Assembly (NCBI GenBank): GCA_002471255.1
Contig: DKPP01000008.1
Coordinates: 16,657 to 80,656, forward strand
Length of the DNA stretch: 64,000 nucleotides
Direction of reading: 5' to 3'
From: Akkermansiaceae bacterium UBA7331
GTDB lineage: Bacteria > Verrucomicrobiota > Verrucomicrobiia > Verrucomicrobiales > Akkermansiaceae
This document shows, in pieces, positions 1 to 9,294 of this stretch. The position numbers and the translations under genes are program-made. The notes beneath the pieces are model-generated. The model did no database searches and was not told the DNA's origin. It saw only the letters and a list, made by a program, of their open reading frames with translations. Position 1 is the first letter of the stretch. Each line of letters opens with the position of its first letter.

Positions 1-62
1 AACTGAGCTAACGAGGCATTTATCTGACTATTTCGACTTGAAACTCGCGTTAATAGAGCTTC

Positions 63-137
63 TGGAGCCACTGGCCGGATTTGAACCGGCGACCCACGCA
101 TTACGAATGCGTTGCTCTACCACTGAGCTACAATGGC
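63..137 (-). tRNA. tRNA-Thr(CGT)
   Basis: The reverse strand folds as a full cloverleaf: 7-bp acceptor (GCCATTG with CAGTGGC), D-arm GCTC..GAGC, 5-bp anticodon stem ACGCA/TGCGT with loop TTCGTAA, 5-base variable loop, T-arm GCCGG/CCGGC. Discriminator T is followed by an encoded CCA. Anticodon CGT reads the Thr codon ACG. Confidence 0.97.
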
Positions 138-158
138 GTCGAAACGAAGTGCGGGGAG

Positions 159-187
159 ATATAACCACACGCCTTTTGAGAAAGCAA
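159..187 (-). promoter_or_regulatory. Sigma70-type promoter of tRNA-Thr
   Basis: On the minus strand, TTGCTT (182-187) and TTATAT (159-164) are separated by 17 bases. The -10 box ends about 21 bases before the tRNA 5' end. Called by eye from consensus match and position. Confidence 0.6.
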
Positions 188-416
188 GACTTTTTTAGCA
201 AAAATCATATTTTTTTAACAAATAAAACAGGGAGAGAAATAATGAACTCTAGTGACATAATTTATAAAAAAGCATAGACAAACCAGATGAATGTGTCTTT
301 ACTGTTCAAAAATGCAGTACAAAGCTTGCTTTTTGAATGAAATCGTGTAGACTTTTTCGATTCTCAAGGCATGCAGTACAAACTGCAACCAAGACTAATT
401 TTCAATAGCGAAAAAT

Positions 417-3400
417 ATGATTAAATGGATTCTAACTAAAATTGTCGGCACAAAAAACCAGCGTGAAGTACGTCGTTTGCGTCCTATTGTCGATCAAATC
501 ACAGCTCTTGAAGCATCTTGGGAAAAAGAAGGGCAGGAATTTTTAATCGCCAAAACCAAAGAATGGCAAAAACACCTACACCGCTTCCTCCCTCTAGAAT
601 TACCACCTTTACGTATCGTCGAAGCAGCCGATCAAGAAACATTGCAATCAATTGCAGATCGCATCAACGAACGATTTGATTCTTTAAAACCTGAATTCCC
701 AAGTTTAACTCATGTAGAACCAACCACTTCTTCCATCGAAGAAGCCAAACAAGCATGGGCTCAGATCGAACCTCAATTTGATAAATTGGTTGAGCGCTAT
801 CTTAACCAAATTTTACCCGAAGCATTTGCCGTCGTTAAACATGGCGCTAGACTTCTTTGCGGTCTAGAGCGTGAAATCTGCGGACAAACCCAACGTTGGG
901 ATATGGTGCATTTCGATGTGCAGTTACTCGGTGGTATTGCATTGCACCGTGGTTACATTGCCGAAATGGCAACAGGTGAAGGTAAAACTTTAGTCGCTAC
1001 TCTTCCGGTTTATTTAAATGCACTTACCGGTAAGGGCGTACACGTAGTTACCGTTAACGATTACTTGGCTCGCCGTGACTCCGAATGGATGGGCACCCTA
1101 TTCTCTTCATTGGGTCTTACCATTGGTTGCATCCAAAGCATGATGCCATCACATTCTCGTCGTGAGCAATATGCTTGCGACATCACTTACGGTACAAATG
1201 CCGAATTCGGCTTTGACTATCTTCGCGATAACGGCATGGCCAGCTCCAAAACCGAGCAAGTGCAGAGAGGGCACTACTTTGCCATCGTCGATGAAGTGGA
1301 CTCCATTTTGATCGATGAAGCTCGTACACCTTTAATTATTTCCGGTCCTGCAGTAATCACCAGAGAGCAACAATACGATCAACTACGCCCAGCCATCGAA
1401 ACAGTGGTTAAGGCTCAGTCTGATTTATGTAATGAGCTCATGGCTAATGCCCAAGAATTATTCAAAGCAGGCAAAACAGACGAAGCCGGTCGTTGTCTTT
1501 TCAAAGTAAAACTGGGTCAACCACGTCACCGCGCCTTTATGAAGGCGATGCAGGAGCCCGAACTTCGTCGTTTGGTCGAAAAATATGAACTAGGTCTTTA
1601 TCAAGACACTCGTAAAAAAGAACTTTATAAGCTCAAAGAAGAGTTATTCTTCAGCGTTGATGAAAAGACTCACGACGCAGACCTTATGGAAAAAGGTCGT
1701 GAATTGATCTCTCCGGGCAATCCTGAAGCGTTTGTTCTTCCTGACATTGGTACGGCTTTTGCCGAAATGGATGAAGACATCCGTTTAACCGACGAAGAGA
1801 GAGCTCGCAGAAAACAAGAACTTAACCAGCAATTAGATGAAACAGGCGGTAGATTACACACCACCTCTCAATTGCTCAAAGCATATTGCATGTACGAAAA
1901 GGATGTGGAATATGTGGTAAGAGAAGGCAAAGTTGTCATTATCGACCAAAACACAGGTCGTGAAATGCCAGGTCGTCGTTGGAGTGATGGCTTACACCAA
2001 GCCGTAGAAGCTAAGGAAGGTGTGGAAGTGGAACGAGAAAACCAAACTTACGCAACGATCACCATTCAAAACTATTTCCGCTTGTACTCCAAGTTATCCG
2101 GTATGACCGGTACTGCTGAAACTGAAGCTGCCGAGTTCCACGATATTTACAAATTGGATGTACTTCCAATCCCAACGAATCGTCCTTGCATTCGTAAAGA
2201 CGAAAACGATCTTATTTTCAAATCACGCCGTGAAAAATTCAACGCCGTGGTTAAAAAGATTCAAGAACTTCACACTAAAGGTCAACCAATCCTCATCGGT
2301 ACAGCCAGCGTAGATGCATCGGAAACACTCTCCCGCATGCTTAAGCGCTCAGGTATTCCGCACGAAGTGCTTAATGCTAAAAACCACCAACGCGAAGCTG
2401 AAATCGTTTCTTTGGCAGGTAAGCCAGGTGCAGTAACCGTATCTACCAACATGGCAGGTCGTGGTACCGACATTAAACTTGGTGAAGGCGTTGCCGCTTT
2501 AGGTGGTTTGTACGTTTTAGGTACGGAACGCCATGAATCTCGTCGTATCGACCGCCAGTTACGTGGTCGTTGCTCCCGTCAAGGTGACCCGGGTGCTTCT
2601 CAATTCTTCATTTCTTTTGAAGATGACTTAATGAGAAACTTCGGCGCAGCCGAACGCATGACTAAGATGATGGAACGCCTCGGCGTAGCTGACGGCGAAG
2701 CATTAGAGCATAGCTTCTTAAATAAATCTGTCGAATCAGCTCAAAAACGAGTGGAACAACGCAACTATATGTGGCGTAAACATGTGCTTGATTATGATGA
2801 CGTCATGAACAAGCAGCGTGAAATCGTTTACGGCTATCGTAATGAAGTGCTTTCTACGGAAGATCCGCGTGCACTTTTATATGAAGTGCTTAGTGACGTT
2901 ATTTCCGCTAAGACACAAGAATTGCTTACTCCTGACCAAGATTCACTTACCCATCCGGATGAATTACTTTCATGGCTCAATGCCTCTTTCCCTCTCGGCT
3001 TAACACCTGAATCAGCCCAACTTGAGGAAAAAGATATTGATGAAACAATCGTTGATCTCATCAACCGTGTGAAAAAGGCATACGAAGACAAGATTTCACG
3101 TGAAAACGCGGAACACCTCGACCACATGGAGCGTCAAATCAGCCTTGGTGCTATTGATAAACTATGGCAAGAGCATTTGTACAATATGGACTCATTGCGC
3201 GAGGGTGTACGCCTACGTGCCCAAGGTCAAAAAGATCCATTGGTTGAGTATAAGAGCGAGGCTTACGAAATGTTCGTCACTTTGATGGAAAACATCAAAA
3301 AAGAGACGATTGCCAACCTATTCCGTAGTACAACGAATCTTGACGCATTTGAGGACTTCTTATCCAACTTGTCACAATACAATACCGATGGCAATGAAGA

Positions 3401-3776
3401 GTCCGGTGAGGTAGAATATGATGTGGAAGGCATGCCAACCAACTTGCTTGAAGCCCTACGTCAACAAGTGGCACGAGCTAAATCTCAATCTACTGAAGAA
3501 TCAAACGAAGATAATTCTCAAATGGAAGAAATCAGCGGATATGCCGAATCTTCCGGTGATGATTACTTTGCCATGAATCACGTAGAGCCTAAACTTGTAA
3601 TGCCAAAAAGAAAAGTGACCGTATCTATCTCGGGTACAGGCCCTACCGATGCCGCTCCGGCCTCTGAATCTAATTCTACAAATGAAGAAGAGACAGAATT
3701 AGCGACAACGGAACGCTCCATGGATATGTCTGATACATTGGATACAGGTCTTAGCGATAACATTCGCTCAATGTAA
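417..3776 (+). CDS. secA: Preprotein translocase ATPase SecA
   Basis: SecA is the ATP-driven motor that pushes unfolded preproteins through SecYEG. The Walker A motif ATGEGKT lies near residue 185 and the DEVDSILIDEARTPL signature near residues 288-304. The second helicase half has MAGRGTDIKLG and RQLRGRCSRQGDPG, followed by the helical scaffold around WQEHLYNMDSLREGVRLR. At 1119 aa it is longer than the roughly 900 aa of E. coli SecA. The excess is a charged helical insertion around residues 310-490 and an acidic, low-complexity C-terminus. I see no C-terminal CxCx8CH zinc motif. No Shine-Dalgarno sequence precedes the ATG. A possible promoter (TTGCTT, 16 bases, TAGACT) lies about 65-90 bases upstream. 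argA follows on the same strand after 35 bases. Confidence 0.98.
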   Translation: MIKWILTKIVGTKNQREVRRLRPIVDQITALEASWEKEGQEFLIAKTKEWQKHLHRFLPLELPPLRIVEAADQETLQSIADRINERFDSLKPEFPSLTHVEPTTSSIEEAKQAWAQIEPQFDKLVERYLNQILPEAFAVVKHGARLLCGLEREICGQTQRWDMVHFDVQLLGGIALHRGYIAEMATGEGKTLVATLPVYLNALTGKGVHVVTVNDYLARRDSEWMGTLFSSLGLTIGCIQSMMPSHSRREQYACDITYGTNAEFGFDYLRDNGMASSKTEQVQRGHYFAIVDEVDSILIDEARTPLIISGPAVITREQQYDQLRPAIETVVKAQSDLCNELMANAQELFKAGKTDEAGRCLFKVKLGQPRHRAFMKAMQEPELRRLVEKYELGLYQDTRKKELYKLKEELFFSVDEKTHDADLMEKGRELISPGNPEAFVLPDIGTAFAEMDEDIRLTDEERARRKQELNQQLDETGGRLHTTSQLLKAYCMYEKDVEYVVREGKVVIIDQNTGREMPGRRWSDGLHQAVEAKEGVEVERENQTYATITIQNYFRLYSKLSGMTGTAETEAAEFHDIYKLDVLPIPTNRPCIRKDENDLIFKSRREKFNAVVKKIQELHTKGQPILIGTASVDASETLSRMLKRSGIPHEVLNAKNHQREAEIVSLAGKPGAVTVSTNMAGRGTDIKLGEGVAALGGLYVLGTERHESRRIDRQLRGRCSRQGDPGASQFFISFEDDLMRNFGAAERMTKMMERLGVADGEALEHSFLNKSVESAQKRVEQRNYMWRKHVLDYDDVMNKQREIVYGYRNEVLSTEDPRALLYEVLSDVISAKTQELLTPDQDSLTHPDELLSWLNASFPLGLTPESAQLEEKDIDETIVDLINRVKKAYEDKISRENAEHLDHMERQISLGAIDKLWQEHLYNMDSLREGVRLRAQGQKDPLVEYKSEAYEMFVTLMENIKKETIANLFRSTTNLDAFEDFLSNLSQYNTDGNEESGEVEYDVEGMPTNLLEALRQQVARAKSQSTEESNEDNSQMEEISGYAESSGDDYFAMNHVEPKLVMPKRKVTVSISGTGPTDAAPASESNSTNEEETELATTERSMDMSDTLDTGLSDNIRSM

Positions 3777-3811
3777 TCCAACACAAAAATCGAGACAAAT
3801 CTAAGCTTCTA

Positions 3812-4897
3812 ATGAATTCGACAAACGGACGTTCTGTTTTAGAATACGTCCCCTACTTCAGAGGCAAACTTTTCGTCGTACATATCGCCGAGGGTTTGCT
3901 TAACTCTGAAGAGTTGGTTGACGCTTTACTTGATATGGATGTACTTCAAGAAATTGGAGTACGTCTTATTATCGTTGCAGAGGGTAAATCCGTCGATGAC
4001 TTATATTTACGCACTCGCACATGCGAAATGCGTACGGCCAAGGTAGAAGCCCCGCTCACAGCAGGTCAATTGGTCGTAGAGCGAATTAGAGAGATTTTAT
4101 CACGCCATCAAATCCCGGTCGTGGCTAGCGGTGCATTGGGTAATTTTACCGAATCTACCATCAAGATGGCTGTAGAACTTGGTGCATCAAAATACATCGC
4201 ACTACTCGATGGCGATGTCGTACCGACAAAAAATGCAGCTCCGATTCCAGCCATTTTAGAATCGGAAGTAAAAAATCTTACAGGCGTTATCAATCACGCC
4301 TATCTTTTGGAAGAGGCGGCAGATATTTGCAGAAAAGGTATTAGCCGTGTCCACCTACTCAATGGTCGATGCCGAGGAGTATTGGTAGATGAGCTCTTTT
4401 CCGAAGAAGGAGTTGGCACAATGGTCCATAGTGACTCGTATCGAGAAATACGCCCCTTAAGAGAGGACGACATCCCGGAATTGCTTTCCATGATTGCACG
4501 ATCGGTTGTGGACTCTAAATTGGTGGATCGTACTTATGAAGATATTGCTTCCAAGCTGAACAATTACTACGTGCTTACTTTAGATGAAAGTATCGTAGGA
4601 TGTGTCGCCGTCTATCCTTATAAGGAGAATCAAAGCGCCGAGCTCGGTTGCCTCTACATTAAGCACCAACACGAGGGTCGCGGTTATGGTCGCACTTTAT
4701 GCGCATTTGCCAAAGACAAAGCCGAAGAATTGGGAATGAACTTTATTTTCGCCATTTCCCAAAGTGCGGTACAGTATTTCCGTGATCGCATGCATTATGA
4801 CGAGTTCTCACGGGACTGCTTACCTCAAGCACGCCGAGCCGCCCTAGAATCCAGCGGCCGCAAATCCGGTGTATTCGGTCTGCAACTTAAAGATTAG
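3812..4897 (+). CDS. argA: N-acetylglutamate synthase, amino-acid-kinase plus GNAT fusion
   Basis: Residues about 20-210 resemble the amino-acid-kinase-like domain of ArgA. The C-terminal part from about residue 215 is a GNAT acetyltransferase, with the acetyl-CoA loop EGRGYGRTL near residue 288. The predicted reaction is acetyl-CoA plus glutamate to N-acetylglutamate, the first step of arginine synthesis. At 361 aa it is shorter than ArgA of about 440 aa, so the kinase-like domain looks trimmed and may be purely regulatory. The end SGRKSGVFGLQLKD is typical of ArgA-type proteins. No Shine-Dalgarno is visible. The stop overlaps the end of the convergent DUF418 gene by 4 bases. An orphan GNAT with another substrate is the alternative. 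Confidence 0.8.
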   Translation: MNSTNGRSVLEYVPYFRGKLFVVHIAEGLLNSEELVDALLDMDVLQEIGVRLIIVAEGKSVDDLYLRTRTCEMRTAKVEAPLTAGQLVVERIREILSRHQIPVVASGALGNFTESTIKMAVELGASKYIALLDGDVVPTKNAAPIPAILESEVKNLTGVINHAYLLEEAADICRKGISRVHLLNGRCRGVLVDELFSEEGVGTMVHSDSYREIRPLREDDIPELLSMIARSVVDSKLVDRTYEDIASKLNNYYVLTLDESIVGCVAVYPYKENQSAELGCLYIKHQHEGRGYGRTLCAFAKDKAEELGMNFIFAISQSAVQYFRDRMHYDEFSRDCLPQARRAALESSGRKSGVFGLQLKD

Positions 4898-6120
4898 CTT
4901 TTGCGTGCTTTTTTAAGCCAAGTAAGTCGATGCCAAAGACCTTCACATGGTCCATATCGATGATTTTGTAACCATAACTGGGATAATTTGATCTGCACCA
5001 CGACGATAAATACCGCCATTACCATACTTAACATGCTCCCTAAATGGGCACCAAGGTTCAGAGCAAATGGCGCAAACAGGCACATACCAAAAATGGATTG
5101 CCCGATATAATTACTCAGACTCATTTGTGCATATTGCTCAAAAGGACGACAAAATCCGGTAGCCATTGAGCGCCTATATACCATATAGAATAGCGCACAA
5201 TACATCATAGACATACTTAAAGCGCACCAACGCGATAAAACTAAGTTTACAATTTTAGTTGTTTCCCAAATCGGGAAAAATTCATAAAGGAATAGGCACA
5301 GAGTAATCGGCACGGTTAGCAATAAGATTTTTTTCCAAATACGCGCGACCCGTGAATCCGTAATATCAAACATATTGGACTTTTGTAAAGCAAACCCCAA
5401 TATGAAAAATCCCAAAATTTGCAGGGATCGACCGGTAAGCCACAATCTCAAAATACTGACAACCTGCCCCTCGGTCACATTGGCCCATAAAATACCGGCA
5501 GCTGTTCCTTCCTTTTGAGCACCACGAAATGAAATGGAAAACTCACGTACCCATCCCCACTCCGGTGACTGCCAATCCGGGCTGATTACTTTCATCGCCT
5601 CATAAAACCATTGCTGTGGCTGTAAAAACAACAAACCCGAAATAACGATTAATGTTTTTACCGAAAAGTGCCTCACGGGAATTAAGGCAAATGCCACAAT
5701 TGCATAAGTCATCAAAATATCTCCGGAGGGGAAAAATATCGCATTAAAACAAGCAAAGCCCATCAGTAATGATAACCTCCAAGCAAATCGTCCGGCAAAG
5801 TCTAAACCCTTTTTTTCCTGATTACGTAGCTGTATGGCATACGTAACACCAAATAATAACGCAAACAATGACGAAGACTTCCCAATAAATAAAATATAAA
5901 CCAAGTAAGAGCCAATTTCATCCCATAAGTCAAAAGCCAATATGTTTGTAGAATTTTGACTAGCATACATGAAATGATTAGAAGCATGAACGATCATAAT
6001 AGAGATCAATGCAAATCCTCTAAGCCCATCTATTAGGTGATTTCTCGGTTTAATCGGTTGCTGAGACACGGAAGCAGAATAAACAATCTCCGTGACCGAT
6101 TGCAACTTAATACTTCTCAT
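4894..6120 (-). CDS. DUF418-family multi-pass membrane protein (YeiB-like)
   Basis: The protein has 408 aa and about ten hydrophobic segments. The opening RNHLIDGLRGFALISIMIVH is characteristic of the DUF418/YeiB and acyltransferase-3-like membrane families. The C-terminal half has QYAQMSLSNYIGQSIFG, the conserved DUF418 block. The biochemical role of the family is unknown; it is often thought to act in transport or envelope modification. There is no Shine-Dalgarno; the upstream sequence is A/T-rich. The gene is convergent with argA (4-base overlap) and divergent from tRNA-Arg(ACG). Confidence 0.85.
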   Translation of the reverse strand: MRSIKLQSVTEIVYSASVSQQPIKPRNHLIDGLRGFALISIMIVHASNHFMYASQNSTNILAFDLWDEIGSYLVYILFIGKSSSLFALLFGVTYAIQLRNQEKKGLDFAGRFAWRLSLLMGFACFNAIFFPSGDILMTYAIVAFALIPVRHFSVKTLIVISGLLFLQPQQWFYEAMKVISPDWQSPEWGWVREFSISFRGAQKEGTAAGILWANVTEGQVVSILRLWLTGRSLQILGFFILGFALQKSNMFDITDSRVARIWKKILLLTVPITLCLFLYEFFPIWETTKIVNLVLSRWCALSMSMMYCALFYMVYRRSMATGFCRPFEQYAQMSLSNYIGQSIFGMCLFAPFALNLGAHLGSMLSMVMAVFIVVVQIKLSQLWLQNHRYGPCEGLWHRLTWLKKARKS

Positions 6121-6159
6121 CTTTGAATAAAAAAAATCACATTTTTCACTAAGATTATA

Positions 6160-6187
6160 TTGACAAAAAATGATTTTATACTATCAT
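6160..6187 (+). promoter_or_regulatory. Sigma70-type promoter of tRNA-Arg(ACG)
   Basis: A perfect TTGACA box (6160-6165) is followed after 16 bases by TATCAT (6182-6187), about 37 bases before the tRNA. Called from consensus and position. Confidence 0.65.
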
Positions 6188-6224
6188 AGGCGCACCGCAA
6201 GCGCGGTAACAAACAACGGCTAAC

Positions 6225-6301
<77 letters not shown>

Positions 6302-6317
6302 CTGTTTGATTTAAGAC

Positions 6318-6341
6318 ACCTGCTTTTAAGCAGGTTTTTTT
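6318..6341 (+). terminator. Intrinsic terminator after tRNA-Arg(ACG)
   Basis: The 8-bp stem ACCTGCTT/AAGCAGGT has a 2-base loop by strict pairing and is followed directly by a run of T (6335-6341). Confidence 0.9.
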
Positions 6342-6364
6342 GTGCCCTGATTACATGAGAATTT

Positions 6365-6393
6365 AAAAAGGCCTTCCCCATGAGGAGAAGGCC
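6365..6393 (-). terminator. Intrinsic terminator of the GH123-like gene
   Basis: Read on the minus strand, GGCCTTCTCC and GGGGAAGGCC form a 10-bp stem (one G-U) with a 4-base loop, followed by TTTTT. It lies 26 bases past the stop codon. Confidence 0.85.
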
Positions 6394-6419
6394 CTATCAA
6401 TACGATCTGAGTTTAAAAC

Positions 6420-8558
6420 TTACTTCGTCTCTGTACTATTTGTGATCTTTTTGATTTCAATGACATTGTTAAGGTAATCTGCAGAACCACTTTGTTGAGG
6501 TTTAAACAACTCTTTCATTCGTTTATCCATTGCCTCGACTTGAGCCTTTTTCTGAGGGTTCTTTTCTGCTTCCTTACGGAGCAAATTAATTTTCTCAAAC
6601 TCTTCGATACCATCTCTCAATTTTTCAAAACGTAGGGATGAAAGATTACCGGGATAGACTAGATAGCAATCGCCATCGCGCCATGAACCAAAGGCCGTAG
6701 TTTCAAGAGGATTACGTCCCCATGAATTATATGCCCAACGTAAGAAACCATCTGCATTATTTGCAGCGGCAAATAAACCCATCCATTCACTTTCAGCTAA
6801 AGGCGAATTGGTAAATGTATTTGGTTTATCAGGGCCGCAACATACGTAGAAGGTCGTTTTTTGACCTGCGGCTTTACGTTTTTGCAACATTTCCGGCGTA
6901 ACTGTATTGAAATGGAAAAGAATCGGAGACAAATCATACACGCTATCTGACATAGCAGATGGATGATTTACCGCTGAAACAATTTTCATTTTCGGAGAAT
7001 ATTTATCAATAACCTCTTTTGCTGCTTTTACCATATGGTCAGGACGCTCATCAATACCGATGCATGTAATATCTTCCCAGCCTTTTTGTTTCACATGCTT
7101 GGCAAAATCACTTAAGAATGGACCCCAAAGTTTCTCGAATGATGGATCTCCGGGTTTGTTATCCATATCTTCATATTCTCCCGTGGCTTCATTAAGCACA
7201 CGCACCTTCATCGACCAAGGAATCATGGTATAGCAAGAAATCTGATCTTTAATACCAACGTCGTTAATCATGAAACTCACCCATTTATCAAAATTGGTGT
7301 AATCCCAAGTCAAGGTCCCGTCTTTCTTTTTAATCCACTCAATCATTGCAGGGAAATGGTCAAATGTCTGACCGCCCCATGCCTCATCGATAATGGAACA
7401 AGTAATAACCTTTTGCCCCGCGTCAGCCAACCTTTTCATAATAGGCTTCATCAAAGCAAAATGCTCAGGAGACCAAGCTTCTACACCATGCCAACGTGCT
7501 ACGGATTCCGGATGTTGCCAGAGATCCAAATGCATTTTCCATTGATTAGGTGATGGCAGAGTTTTATTTAAAACTTGGATTTCTACCGGCACCAAAATTG
7601 ACTTTTCATTTTTAGCTAACACTTTGATCTTACCTTTATAAATGCCAGGTTTCGCATTTTTAGGAATATCAACGGACACCCACACGGTACGATTGATTCC
7701 TGCTTGTTGTTCCAAGCGCTCATTTTCCGTATTAGAGATAATGTCAGCAGTAGGTTTGCCCTGTGCCTTTGTAAATTTTACAAATGAAGATTTAACAGGA
7801 AGGGAACCTTGCTCGCCCTTCAAAGGAGACGACACGACACGTAACTGAGAAAGGTTTTGCTCAGCACTTACGATAATTTGTCCATTTACTCGTTCCCCTT
7901 TCCAACCGACAAGCTTGATAGCATTACCGGCATTGGGAGCTCCGGTCAATTCACCGGTCCATGGTTGGCGAACTAAATCACTTACCGCTACGGCTTTCAT
8001 CGTACCGGTGATAGGCTTTTCAAATCCCTTGATCTCTACGATATGGCCACCCGACTGCTTACCTTTAGAGTTCTCTAAAATAGTCGTGCGTACATAGCGA
8101 ACATTTTGTGGTTTAAAATTAAAAGTACTACCATCTTGCGTTGAGGCAATACTGTTCGCCTTTTGATCAACGAGATTTACCCACTTTTTACCGTCAAGGG
8201 AACCTTCAATCACATACTTATAAATACGACCATCTTTCCAATATAACCATAATTGAATAGATTCTAATGTTTTAGGCGCACCTAAATCAATTTCATGCCA
8301 TACGGGCAAATTTTCTGAAGCCCAATATTGCTCATCTGCGATTTTTCCGTCGACGGCTAATTCAGGGGCATATTTTTCATATTGTCCGGAAGCTTTAACT
8401 TTGGCTCCTTGAAATAAATTTGCACCTGCGGCGGAAGAGGACACTACTGGAGTTTGTCCAAATAAACCGGGCTCATCCTGTACCTTTCGATCAGGAGATT
8501 GAGCTAAAGCTGTTGATATGAGGGGGATACTTGCTAAACCTACTATAAGTTGATGCAT
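6420..8558 (-). CDS. Secreted GH123-like / DUF4091 glycoside hydrolase with F5/8C domain
   Basis: I chose the ATG at 8558 because it opens a good signal peptide (MHQLIVGLASIPLISTALAQ). The longer reading frame starts with TTG and would bury it. Residues about 40-180 look like an F5/8 type C (discoidin) carbohydrate-binding domain (AVDGKIADEQYWAS, DLGAPKTLESIQLWLYW). The catalytic part has an Asp-Glu pair at D503-E504 (IGIDERPDH), matching the acidic pair used by GH123 beta-N-acetylgalactosaminidases. It ends in a DUF4091 block (FRLWAYNSWG-like, LVYPGNLSSLRFEKLRDGIEEFE). The likely role is removal of terminal GalNAc, or a related sugar, from host glycans outside the cytoplasm. The exact substrate is not predictable. 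It is preceded by an AT-rich region without Shine-Dalgarno and followed by a strong terminator. Confidence 0.75.
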   Translation of the reverse strand: MHQLIVGLASIPLISTALAQSPDRKVQDEPGLFGQTPVVSSSAAGANLFQGAKVKASGQYEKYAPELAVDGKIADEQYWASENLPVWHEIDLGAPKTLESIQLWLYWKDGRIYKYVIEGSLDGKKWVNLVDQKANSIASTQDGSTFNFKPQNVRYVRTTILENSKGKQSGGHIVEIKGFEKPITGTMKAVAVSDLVRQPWTGELTGAPNAGNAIKLVGWKGERVNGQIIVSAEQNLSQLRVVSSPLKGEQGSLPVKSSFVKFTKAQGKPTADIISNTENERLEQQAGINRTVWVSVDIPKNAKPGIYKGKIKVLAKNEKSILVPVEIQVLNKTLPSPNQWKMHLDLWQHPESVARWHGVEAWSPEHFALMKPIMKRLADAGQKVITCSIIDEAWGGQTFDHFPAMIEWIKKKDGTLTWDYTNFDKWVSFMINDVGIKDQISCYTMIPWSMKVRVLNEATGEYEDMDNKPGDPSFEKLWGPFLSDFAKHVKQKGWEDITCIGIDERPDHMVKAAKEVIDKYSPKMKIVSAVNHPSAMSDSVYDLSPILFHFNTVTPEMLQKRKAAGQKTTFYVCCGPDKPNTFTNSPLAESEWMGLFAAANNADGFLRWAYNSWGRNPLETTAFGSWRDGDCYLVYPGNLSSLRFEKLRDGIEEFEKINLLRKEAEKNPQKKAQVEAMDKRMKELFKPQQSGSADYLNNVIEIKKITNSTETK

Positions 8559-8687
8559 ATTAATAAGACTATTTAGTTCTTCTACAATACGCAAACACTA
8601 AAATAATCTTTCAAATTATTTTAACTTAAAAAGTCAATCATCCCTCTATTATTCTGAAAAATGACACATAGATTAGCCGGAAATGAA

Positions 8688-8915
8688 TCAAACTAAATCT
8701 TTTGCGAATTGAATAACATCATCCAATGAGGGAAAAGGGATATCGCCCATGGCTACAACTTCATGATAGGAATGATCAGTAGGTCTTAACCAAGCAGAAC
8801 CCTTCGTATCGACGAATACTTCATAGACATTTCCCTCTTTATCACTACACCAGGCGCCTTCGCTGTCCTGTGGAGTCCAAAATTTGATCAAGTCACGCGT
8901 TGTTGGATCTATCAT
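8688..8915 (-). CDS. Small hypothetical protein, 75 aa
   Basis: I do not recognise this protein. The start at 8915 (MIDPTTRDLIKFW) is preferred over the upstream in-frame start because GAAAGGA lies about 8 bases before it. That is one of the few Shine-Dalgarno-like sites in the window. The protein is soluble, acidic and Trp-containing (FWTPQDSEGAWCSD, GSAWLRPTDHSYHEV). There is no signal peptide or membrane segment. It stands alone between the GH123-like gene and the RAYT element. Confidence 0.55.
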   Translation of the reverse strand: MIDPTTRDLIKFWTPQDSEGAWCSDKEGNVYEVFVDTKGSAWLRPTDHSYHEVVAMGDIPFPSLDDVIQFAKDLV

Positions 8916-9233
8916 ATTTTTATTCCTTTCTTGAATACTGTTCCGATATTTCAAAAGATATTACGTACCCGAGCCAACTAAAGTTTATGCTCAAGGTGAG
9001 TAACAACCCAAATAGAAGATTATCGCACGAAAAGAATCGTTCAGTTTTTCTAAAAACAAACTCATGTAGTGCCTTTTTTACGATGATTCACATAAATCTG
9101 ATGTAACGCAGAAATTAATCGGTAAATGGTAGTTTTTACAGAAAATGTGAATAACCTGTGAACAAAATCTTACAAAAAACATCATACAATTCTCGAAAAA
9201 ATAACAAAAAGTGAAAAAAAAATCTCTAGATTA
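8916..9233. other. Intergenic region, no gene seen
   Basis: About 320 bases, very A/T-rich towards the RAYT element. A 68-residue frame across it (8900-9106) has no recognisable features. The only structure I see is the inverted repeat that begins at 9234. Confidence 0.5.
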
Positions 9234-9254
9234 GGGTCAGTTTAAAAATAGAAA
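9234..9254 (+). repeat. Left inverted repeat of the RAYT unit
   Basis: The 21-base segment begins GGGTCAG and ends AAAAATAGAAA. Its reverse complement recurs at 10436-10456 with a single mismatch (20 of 21). It lies 40 bases before the transposase start. Confidence 0.85.
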
Positions 9255-9294
9255 CTTTCTTGCAAAAAATGCTAAAAAATGATAAAAGAAAAGC

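Noticed and set aside
38..277. 79-residue frame at the left end
   Set aside because: It runs across tRNA-Thr on the opposite strand and has no support.
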